Shown here one piece after another: positions 10,101 through 14,864 of a DNA stretch of 14,864 nt. Both the position numbers and the translations under genes were made by a program. The notes below the pieces were generated by a model. That model was not told the origin of the DNA, made no database searches, and saw only the letters and a program-made list of their open reading frames with translations. Position 1 is the first letter of the stretch. Every line of letters starts with the position of its first letter. The DNA is from CAYWMP01 sp964459445 (GTDB lineage: Bacteria > Desulfobacterota > DSM-4660 > Desulfatiglandales > HGW-15): contig CAYWMP010000151.1 in NCBI GenBank assembly GCA_964459445.1, forward strand, positions 1 to 14,864, read 5' to 3'.

Positions 10101-10399
10101 GGGTGAAGATCCCGAATAGAGTTCAGGTAGGAGAATATGCTCCAAAGAGGAATGTCTCTTCCATCCCCAATCGTTGCACCTGCAATGTGTTCCAAAATTG
10201 ACTCGTGATATTTAATTGATTGGTCAATATGGCTGCTGATTGTGCGGGCAAGGGACAAGTTTCTCTGATCAATCTCCATTGTTAAATGATCACGGAGGAT
10301 AAAGAGACTAATTCCTCCCACGGCCAGGATAGGGATGAGACTTGTAAGTACATAGTTGATGATAATTCTATTTCTCAGGCTGGAAAGCCATCTTTTCAT
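7187..10399 (-). CDS. membrane hybrid histidine kinase (Cache-HAMP-PAS-HisKA-HATPase-REC-REC)
   Basis: This 1070-residue kinase is anchored by transmembrane segments at about 13-35 and 274-294, enclosing an extracytoplasmic double-Cache-like ligand domain. A HAMP-like linker (about 300-350) leads to a PAS domain (360-470) with an unusual Cys/His set: Cys404, His409, Cys418 and Cys420. A coiled coil (470-510) precedes HisKA with His521 in MSHEIRTPMNAI. HATPase follows, with GTGLGLSISKQ at 700-710. Two receivers come next: REC1 (758-880) with Asp813, and REC2 (911-1028) with Asp961. A charged 40-residue tail has no recognisable domain. It has no Hpt domain, so relay output needs one elsewhere. 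The ATG has AGGGG six bases upstream and opens a Lys/Arg-bearing stretch before the first membrane segment, as expected. It is the first gene of a likely operon with the paralogous kinase downstream. Confidence 0.95.
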   Translation of the reverse strand: MKRWLSSLRNRIIINYVLTSLIPILAVGGISLFILRDHLTMEIDQRNLSLARTISSHIDQSIKYHESILEHIAGATIGDGRDIPLWSIFSYLNSIRDLHPTLSSILLVDTEGIVSHSSPLRFDLLGKDITSLTILNKARASSERVIATAQLSSIRDKESVIIAIPAGGGMIVGFLDLNHLTDSIRELVIGEGGMVIISDGNGALLAQSNAEEFPLQSNISDFPPIRLAQEKGGGAIQCEFAGRTWVTAAAIVSNVGWPLVVVQPASEAFSTLGTLAGAFTVVFIIGIGFAIFHGFIGPRYILNPLKKMNAVFRHIASGNYDFKTKPNEFMRELRPMINELSKMGHALYERENALMGAKETWERTFDAVPDILFVLNNDHEIQLVNKAAVDRLGISKHDLIGGHCYKFTHATVYPPGFCPCQETIESGETAIREIEEPQLDGSFLISVAPLRDSSGEITGVVHVIRDITEIKQAKSKLEATNQELEENNQKLNEAISQSIQLARQAEDADKAKSEFLANMSHEIRTPMNAIIGMSYLALDTDLTREQEEYLKNVKSAADNLLDIINDILDFSKIEAGHLELEEIDFNLPSTLEAAADTLAVKAHEKGLELICDIGRDVPDSLKGDPGRLRQIILNLGANAIKFTDSGEVAIKCFAEAVDNEVASLHFVIADTGVGIPAEKLDTIFESFQQADGSTTRKYGGTGLGLSISKQICTLMGGKIWVESKMGKGSNFHFSAKFSVGDVKKISFHDPRKVEIQGKRVLIVDDNATNRKILQRMLEDWGVSHAQAVDGRVALREMEKAVNENNPYDLVFMDAQMPEMDGFEVSKRIRENEMLKGSVIMMLTSMGLRGDAVKCREVGVSAYLVKPVKKAELLDAIGIVLARERSGIIADNERVELLTTHTIREQKHPKKLDILLAEDNDINQRMASRLLEKLGHRVRVVGDGKKAMDALEGDHFDLILMDVQMPVMDGLTATREIRSSRSQFHDIPIIAMTAHALIGDRKMCLEAGMDDYISKPIEPDQISAILEKWHSRSAKHEPNKAKDHVTNEERSEESDNHRKHIGEGPGRAALG

Positions 10400-10541
10400 T
10401 GTAAACCCCTGGTTACAGACCCCTGGGAGAACAGGTCTGATAAATACCTATGCACTTAAAATAACTGAGTCTGGTCCTATTTTTTTTGGCGAATGCTATG
10501 AATTCTGGAACGGAATAAATAACTGCTCGAAAAATAGGCGC

Positions 10542-10565
10542 CAAGCTGAAAAGGCTTTCGGCTTG
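10542..10565. repeat. 10-bp inverted repeat in the kinase leader
   Basis: CAAGCTGAAA (10542-10551) pairs with TTTCGGCTTG (10556-10565) around a four-base loop, with one G-T pair. It lies about 145 bases upstream of the hybrid kinase ATG. It lacks an adjoining T run on either strand, so it reads as an operator or a leader hairpin rather than a terminator. Confidence 0.5.
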
Positions 10566-10770
10566 ATTCCCTGTATAACATCGGCCAAAAAACAAAAAAC
10601 TTTAGCGGACTCAGGAGGTTAGTTGGGGAAGTCGAGGCTTTCGTCCGATTCCGGAGGATTGTTATAGATTGTCAAAAATGGGTCTGGATTCGGAGACTGG
10701 TGTAATTCTCTTTGAGAAAGGGTTCAAAAAAAGAACTCATCCACCGCAATTGCTCAGGGGTTTTTTCCAT

Positions 10771-10847
10771 AAGGGCCCCTTAGGGGGTTAATTCAAAGCC
10801 TGGTCCTTCCAAGGCCCTTGGACGGAAATGCTCCACAAGCCGGGCTT
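10771..10847. repeat. cluster of three odd-length palindromes
   Basis: Three palindromes, each with a single central base, occur within 77 bases: AAGGG-C-CCCTT (10771-10781), TCCAAGG-C-CCTTGGA (10808-10822) and AAGCC-G-GGCTT (10837-10847). The middle one, with seven-base arms, is the strongest. A further CCTTGGAC half copy follows at 10856. One-base loops do not suit RNA hairpins, so dimeric protein binding sites are the more natural reading, but no regulator is identified. Confidence 0.4.
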
Positions 10848-10939
10848 ATTAATGACCTTGGACAAAATCGAGCAATTTTCAAAGGGCTCTAGGAGCCTAT
10901 GGAGGTTTGTGATGGGTAATGGCCGCGCTGAGGGCGGCA

Positions 10940-11413
10940 TTATTCAATTTGCCGGATTATTTCCGGCACGATCATAAAGACAACGCCCCACTGACCTTCA
11001 GGGTCTTTTTCCAGGCAAACCACACCCCCTTGCTGAAAGCGTACAACCGTCTTTGTGTCGTTTCCCGTGATCAAAAAAGCGACGAGTTTGCCAAGATGGG
11101 GCAGATGCCCCGCAATTAACAGGTCCTTCTTAGAGATATTAACCTCTTCTGCGATGGCTGAAACATCATCAATGGGTGACAATCTCTCCCTGGCTTGAGG
11201 TTCTAGCCCGGGGTTCAGTTTTAGGGCCATGATGTCTGCTGTCTCCTTGGTTCGCGTTTTGCCGCTGTGGAAAACAAAGTCTACCCCTACCCCGCATTTA
11301 CTAAGAAATTCGGCCATGGATTCCACATCTTTTTTTCCCGCATCCGATAGGGGCTTATCCGGGTTTTCTTGTTTGGAGACCGGTTTGCCGTGTTGCATCA
11401 GATAAACTCTCAT
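10940..11413 (-). CDS. SixA-like phosphohistidine phosphatase (histidine phosphatase superfamily)
   Basis: This 157-residue protein matches SixA, which in E. coli removes phosphate from His residues of phosphorelay Hpt domains (ArcB) and from NPr. Length and layout agree: the active-site strand YLMQHGKP at residues 4-11, Arg54 in SGKTRTKETAD, and the second catalytic His103 in IAGHLPHLGKLV. The nucleophile motif is normally RHG; here it is QHG (Gln7-His8-Gly9). The nucleophilic His remains, but one phosphate-binding Arg is lost. No signal peptide or membrane segment is visible, so it is cytoplasmic. The start is fixed by a full AAGGAGGT (11419-11426) five bases before the ATG. It is divergent from the kinase at 11549 and flanked on both sides by His kinases, which fits a phosphorelay role. 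That link is inference. Confidence 0.88.
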   Translation of the reverse strand: MRVYLMQHGKPVSKQENPDKPLSDAGKKDVESMAEFLSKCGVGVDFVFHSGKTRTKETADIMALKLNPGLEPQARERLSPIDDVSAIAEEVNISKKDLLIAGHLPHLGKLVAFLITGNDTKTVVRFQQGGVVCLEKDPEGQWGVVFMIVPEIIRQIE

Positions 11414-11462
11414 GACGGACCTCCTTCCGGTTGGATTCTTGAAATGAAAAGGCTTTCCTTTT

Positions 11463-11490
11463 ATGCTAGGTTACTGAAAGAAAATGTCAA
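11463..11490 (-). promoter_or_regulatory. sigma70-like promoter of the SixA-like gene
   Basis: On the minus strand TTGACA (11485-11490) is followed after 16 bases by TAGCAT (11463-11468, four of six consensus matches), about 50 bases before the phosphatase ATG. It is the best promoter match in the 135-base divergent intergenic region. I see no comparable promoter for the plus-strand kinase. Confidence 0.55.
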
Positions 11491-11548
11491 TATTTCTAGA
11501 AACTCGCCCCCAAGCGGAGCTTCACAAAAACTACTGAGAATGTAATCC

Positions 11549-13996
11549 ATGAAACTACGAGTCATCCTCATCATCCTTTCCCTCATGGCATTTACCTCTG
11601 CCTCCACCGGAGGATTCCTTTATTATAGATCTCTAAGAGATACGACTCTCCGAGAAGCGGATCGCCAGGCCCTCATGCGTGCCGAAACCGTTAGAAACCA
11701 TTTTTCCTCTTTCATGTCTGAGAATTTGAAATCGGTACAGGCTTTGGCAGGACTGAACGAAATGCAGGAGGCCCTTTCCGTAGGAAATCCTGAATCCCTG
11801 GTCGGGGCCAACCTCCTTTTGGACCATTTCCAGAGTTCCCTTAATGTAGACGTATGCTATTTGATGGACAGGCGCGGATATACCATAGGTTCCAGCAACC
11901 GCAATTCCCCGGGCAGTTTCATCGGCAAAAACTATGCCTTTCGACCCTATTATAGAGAGGCCATGGGCGGGAAGCCAACAATCTACATGGCCCTTGGCGT
12001 GACTTCAAAGAAACGAGGCGTTTACTGCAGCCATCCGGTTTACAAACAGGGTCAAAGGTTGCCGATAGGCGTTACCGTGATCAAGTCCTCCATCGATAAA
12101 ATAGAGCGGGAATTTAGTCAATCCTATGAGGGATTCGTCATGCTGACAGACCCCAATGGGATCGTTTTTGTTTCCAATCAGAGGGAATGGCTTTATCAAT
12201 CCCTTTGGCGGCTCGTGCCGGAGCAGGCATCACAGATAGCCGCATCACAACAATTCGGCTCGGGACCTTGGGAGTGGATTGGAATGAAAATGACAGACCG
12301 GACCCATGCCGTAGATCAATCCGGCCGGGAATACCTATTCCATCAGCTCGGTATCGAAAACTATCCGGGTTGGAACATCGTGTTCTTGAGGAGTGTCGAT
12401 GCCATCTCAAAAAAGGTCTCTGTCCCTCTAATTAAACTGGCGGGCTCCTTGATTCTCACCATATGCATCTTTATTGGTCTCCTAGTCTTCTTTCTTTACA
12501 GGAGAGCGAGTTTCAATATTGCCCAAAGAAGGGCTGCTGAGGAGGCATTGCGGGAAAGCGAGGAAACAACGCGCGCCTTGTTAAACGCTCCGACGGAGAG
12601 CGCCCTGCTTTTGGATACGGAAGGGAATATCCTCTCACTCAACGACCCGGCGGCCGAGGCATTCGGGAAGAAGATAGACGATCTCCTTGGTTCGAGTGCC
12701 TTCGAACATTTTGGTCCCGAAGTAATGGAGAGAAGGGGATCCTACCACAAAAAAGTCGTCCAATCGGGCATTCCCATTCGTTATGAGGATGAGCGGAAGG
12801 GCAGATGTATGGACACCAATGTGTATCCGGTTTTCGATTCAAAGGGTCACGTTGTGCGTGTTGCGATCTTCAGTCGGGATATCACCGAGCAGAAAAGGGC
12901 TGAAAGGGCGCTCAAATTTGCCCAGGAAGAACTGAGTCGATACTCCAAGGATCTTGAAAGACAAGTTAATGAAAGGACAAAAGAGATCTCGAGCATCCTC
13001 GAAAACACACCGGCGGTGGTCTATGTCAAGAATCGGGAGTATGAGTATGAAATGGTCAATTCGAGGTTCGAAGAGTTGTTTGGAATCCGAAACAGGGAAA
13101 TCCGTGGCAAGACGGACTATGACATTTTTCCAAATGAAGTTGCAGATCAATTCAGGTCCAATGACAGTAAAGTACTTTCCGAGGGACGTTCCTATCAAGC
13201 AGAGGAACAGGTTCCGCAGGATGACGGCGTTCACATCTACCTCTCCGCGAAATTTCCTCTATACGGTGATGAGGGACGCATACACAGCCTCTGCGGCATC
13301 TCAACAGACATCACGACGATCAAACGGGCCCAAGATCAGTTGAGGCGACTTTCAAGTCGTATTATGGAGAGCCAGGAGAAAGAACGTACGGCTATTGCAA
13401 GGGAACTCCACGATGAGCTTGGGCAAATGCTTACCGCCCTGCGAATGGATTCAGTGTGGCTGCGCGAGCATTTGAAAGGGGATGAAGTCAAAGAGAGGGC
13501 TCGGGCCATGTGCGGTCTTATCGACAAGACCATCGATGAGATACGAGGCATGGCAACCCGTCTCAGACCGGGGGTTCTGGATGACCTTGGGCTTATTGAA
13601 GCCCTGGAATGGTATACTATTGAATTTGAAAAACGCGCCGGCATCGCATGCATTTATAACAACCACCGCGATATGCCTCCAATAAAGGACACGTTGGCTA
13701 CGGCAGCCTACCGAATTGCCCAGGAGGCGTTGACCAATGTGGCCCGCCACTCTTTCGCAAACAACGTTGAGGTCACCCTTCAAGCCGAGGGTCACGAACT
13801 CAAGCTCTTGGTTGTGGACAATGGAGGAGGGTTTAATACAAAAAAAATATCCGAATCAGACTGCCTCGGTATTGCGGGAATGAAAGAGCGCGCGACCCTG
13901 GTTGGCGGGGAGTTGGACATTCAATCCGCTCCGGGCATGGGTACACAGGTTTTATTCAGGGCCCCACTCAACGGCGCCATCCTATCCGGGGGATAG
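11549..13996 (+). CDS. membrane sensor histidine kinase, NarL/DegS type (Cache-PAS-PAS-HisKA_3-HATPase)
   Basis: This 815-residue sensor kinase phosphorylates the response regulator encoded directly downstream. A first membrane segment (about 4-26) and a second (about 293-316) flank a DctB-like Cache domain, with FRPYYREAMGGKP at 131-143 and a CSHPV strand. Two PAS domains follow (about 335-448 and 480-595), each ending in a DIT motif (RDITEQKRAE, TDITTIKRAQ), with a coiled coil between them. HisKA_3 starts near 602 and has phospho-accepting His621 in ARELHDELGQ. The HATPase domain has the N box AQEALTNVARH (724-734), VVDNGGGF and GIAGMKERA. The RBS is weak (GAGA), but no better in-frame start keeps the first membrane helix. 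It starts 135 bases from the divergent phosphatase gene and ends three bases before the regulator. Confidence 0.95.
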   Translation: MKLRVILIILSLMAFTSASTGGFLYYRSLRDTTLREADRQALMRAETVRNHFSSFMSENLKSVQALAGLNEMQEALSVGNPESLVGANLLLDHFQSSLNVDVCYLMDRRGYTIGSSNRNSPGSFIGKNYAFRPYYREAMGGKPTIYMALGVTSKKRGVYCSHPVYKQGQRLPIGVTVIKSSIDKIEREFSQSYEGFVMLTDPNGIVFVSNQREWLYQSLWRLVPEQASQIAASQQFGSGPWEWIGMKMTDRTHAVDQSGREYLFHQLGIENYPGWNIVFLRSVDAISKKVSVPLIKLAGSLILTICIFIGLLVFFLYRRASFNIAQRRAAEEALRESEETTRALLNAPTESALLLDTEGNILSLNDPAAEAFGKKIDDLLGSSAFEHFGPEVMERRGSYHKKVVQSGIPIRYEDERKGRCMDTNVYPVFDSKGHVVRVAIFSRDITEQKRAERALKFAQEELSRYSKDLERQVNERTKEISSILENTPAVVYVKNREYEYEMVNSRFEELFGIRNREIRGKTDYDIFPNEVADQFRSNDSKVLSEGRSYQAEEQVPQDDGVHIYLSAKFPLYGDEGRIHSLCGISTDITTIKRAQDQLRRLSSRIMESQEKERTAIARELHDELGQMLTALRMDSVWLREHLKGDEVKERARAMCGLIDKTIDEIRGMATRLRPGVLDDLGLIEALEWYTIEFEKRAGIACIYNNHRDMPPIKDTLATAAYRIAQEALTNVARHSFANNVEVTLQAEGHELKLLVVDNGGGFNTKKISESDCLGIAGMKERATLVGGELDIQSAPGMGTQVLFRAPLNGAILSGG

Positions 13997-13999
13997 CCA

Positions 14000-14638
14000 A
14001 TGATTAAAATTCTTCTTGCAGATGATCACAGTATCGTACGCGAAGGCCTTAGACGAATTATTGAAGAAGCCGGCGATATGAAAGTGGTGGCAGAGGCCTC
14101 CAATGGACAGGATGCCATTCGGCAGGCACAGGACACTCCTCCCGATGTGGCGGTCATTGATATCTCCATGCCGGGCATGGATGGCTTAGAGGTCATTGCA
14201 CAACTTCATTCCTATTATCCTAATCTCCCAATCCTCGTTCTGACGATGCATGAGGAAGAACAATATGTCATTCGGGCCATTAGTTCAGGCGCCATGGGTT
14301 ATGTGACAAAGAGGTCCGCCCCTGAGGACCTGGTCAAAGCCATTCGCAAGATTTATTCGGGAGGGAGATTTCTCAGTGAAGAAGCATCCGAGAGACTGGC
14401 CCTGCGCCTGGCCAGCGGTGGAAAATCATTCTCTCCTCTCGACACGCTCTCTAATCGAGAGATTCAGGTGTTGCGTCGATTGGCCATGGGGCAGACAAAC
14501 CGAGAAATCGCCGAGACCTATAACATCAGCATAAAGACAGTTGATACTTATCGATCCAGGTTGCTCAAAAAACTCAATCTTCGTAACAATGCCGACCTAT
14601 CCCGATTCGCCATGCAAAATAAACTTATCGAAATTTAA
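14000..14638 (+). CDS. NarL/FixJ-family response regulator
   Basis: This 212-residue cytoplasmic transcription factor is the partner of the kinase that ends three bases earlier; its GGGGGAT RBS lies inside the kinase stop region, so the two are translated together. The receiver domain has the acidic pair Asp8-Asp9, phospho-acceptor Asp54 in VIDISMPGMDG, Thr82 and Lys104, all the positions needed for phosphorylation. A linker leads to a LuxR-type helix-turn-helix at about 150-206, with LSNREIQVLRRLAMGQTN and the recognition region ISIKTVDTYRSRLLKKL. Length is standard. Phosphorylation would promote DNA binding. Its target is not shown, but the next gene has a repeat-flanked promoter. Confidence 0.96.
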   Translation: MIKILLADDHSIVREGLRRIIEEAGDMKVVAEASNGQDAIRQAQDTPPDVAVIDISMPGMDGLEVIAQLHSYYPNLPILVLTMHEEEQYVIRAISSGAMGYVTKRSAPEDLVKAIRKIYSGGRFLSEEASERLALRLASGGKSFSPLDTLSNREIQVLRRLAMGQTNREIAETYNISIKTVDTYRSRLLKKLNLRNNADLSRFAMQNKLIEI

Positions 14639-14745
14639 TACCTCCCCCGTCCACAAAATCATTTGGAGGCCGCTATTAAGTTTGCCGATCCTGCCTTTCT
14701 GAACAATTTAAATCTGCCAAACCTGTAAGAAATTTTCCCACAGAA

Positions 14746-14801
14746 AAATCAGAATTCGCCTGATTTACAGCCCATTTCCCCTATTCTATGCTCAAAATCA
14801 G
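14746..14801. promoter_or_regulatory. AAATCAG repeat set around the promoter of the last gene
   Basis: AAATCAG (14746-14752) and its exact complement CTGATTT (14760-14766) form a 7-7-7 inverted repeat that overlaps the -35 box. A third copy, AAATCAG, lies at 14795-14801 just after the -10. The arrangement resembles operator half-sites. The spacing differs from the 7-2-7 NarL site. Alternatively the repeat is a weak terminator for the regulator gene, but it lacks a T run. Confidence 0.4.
14764..14792 (+). promoter_or_regulatory. sigma70-like promoter of the gene starting at 14821
   Basis: TTTACA (14764-14769, five of six consensus bases) and TATGCT (14787-14792, four of six) are spaced by exactly 17 bases, 28 bases before the ATG. 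This suggests the last gene is transcribed independently of the two-component operon. Confidence 0.5.
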
Positions 14802-14820
14802 ATACTATTGGAGGATCGCC

Positions 14821-14864
14821 ATGGATGCATATTTAGAAGAGGGACCGAAGAACCCCATCAAGAT
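14821..14864 (+). CDS. 5' end of an unidentified gene, cut by the window
   Basis: An ATG with GGAGG (14810-14814) six bases upstream opens a frame of 14 codons that runs off the window, encoding MDAYLEEGPKNPIK. The RBS, the promoter-like sequence upstream and the open frame support a real start. Too little is visible to assign a family. It lies 182 bases downstream of the response regulator. Confidence 0.7.
   Translation, partial: MDAYLEEGPKNPIK

Larger units (their letters stand above)
10400..10939. other. 540-base gene-free region upstream of the hybrid kinase operon
   Basis: No protein-coding gene, tRNA or mobile element is recognisable here. It must hold the promoter of the 7187-10399 kinase on the minus strand, but I see no convincing -35/-10 pair. 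It holds an inverted repeat at 10542-10565, three short odd-length palindromes between 10771 and 10847, and a direct repeat CCTTGGAC at 10816-10823 and 10856-10863. Next to the kinase start, an imperfect tandem repeat of about 14 bases (CCAGGGGT...TAA/CAA on the minus strand) ends at the ATG, so the RBS lies in one copy. The end of the phosphatase gene is followed by a weak hairpin without a T run, so no clear terminator separates it from this region. Confidence 0.5.

Noticed and set aside
10465..10614. CTGAGTC (10465) and GACTCAG (10608) inverted repeat
   Set aside because: Seven bases separated by 136 bases is expected by chance in a region of this size.
10912..10977. 21-residue plus-strand frame (MGNGRAEGGIIQFAG...) with GGAGG six bases upstream
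   Set aside because: The RBS is good, but the frame overlaps the 3' end of the SixA-like gene in antisense, the peptide has no family resemblance, and no promoter is visible. It could be real only if conserved.
14639..14763. Terminator after the response regulator gene
   Set aside because: CCTCC/GGAGG pairs only over a long loop and the AAATCAG/CTGATTT repeat has no T run; neither is a convincing rho-independent terminator.

Overview
This is a gene-dense bacterial chromosomal window with moderate GC, strong GGAGG-type ribosome binding sites and little intergenic space. It most resembles an anaerobic Desulfobacterota (deltaproteobacterial) genome. The evidence is large PAS/Cache hybrid histidine kinases, a SixA-like phosphatase with a QHG active-site variant, a 3-hydroxybutyryl-CoA dehydrogenase, an Nfu-type Fe-S scaffold, and a spore-photoproduct-lyase-like radical SAM enzyme in an organism with no sporulation genes in view. 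The taxonomic call is inference from gene content; there is no rRNA or other marker here.

Layout. 1-369 (+) is the 3' end of a GGDEF diguanylate cyclase. 532-621 (+) is a 29-residue, very basic protein of the bS22/mS38 (AURKAIP1/COX24) ribosomal family with its own promoter and RBS. It shares a bidirectional terminator (645-674) with the convergent gene hbd (730-1590, -). Then follow an Nfu-type Fe-S scaffold (1714-1941, -) and a two-gene overlapping unit (2045-4124, -) of a ParB-like CTP-switch-fold protein and an SPL-family radical SAM protein.

The centre is a signalling island. Two tandem paralogous hybrid histidine kinases lie on the minus strand. The upstream one (7187-10399) is intact, membrane-anchored and carries two receiver domains. 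The downstream one (4377-7111) is soluble with three PAS domains. It is split by a single-nucleotide frameshift in a six-base homopolymer, has one receiver that looks like a fusion of two receiver halves, and has an Hpt domain whose phospho-accepting His is Leu. A 540-base non-coding stretch rich in small palindromes separates this pair from a SixA-like phosphohistidine phosphatase (10940-11413, -).

Divergent from the phosphatase is a complete two-component pair on the plus strand. It consists of a Cache-PAS-PAS HisKA_3 kinase (11549-13996) and a NarL/FixJ response regulator (14000-14638). Downstream of it a new gene starts at 14821, with a sigma70-like promoter overlapped by an AAATCAG/CTGATTT inverted repeat.

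How the genes may work together. The kinase and NarL-type regulator form an ordinary transcriptional pathway, and the gene starting at 14821 is a possible but unproven target. The hybrid kinases need an Hpt partner, and no intact Hpt is visible here; the SixA-like protein would act on such phospho-His domains. The least understood part is the ParB-like/radical-SAM pair, whose overlap argues for a joint function on nucleic acid that I cannot name.
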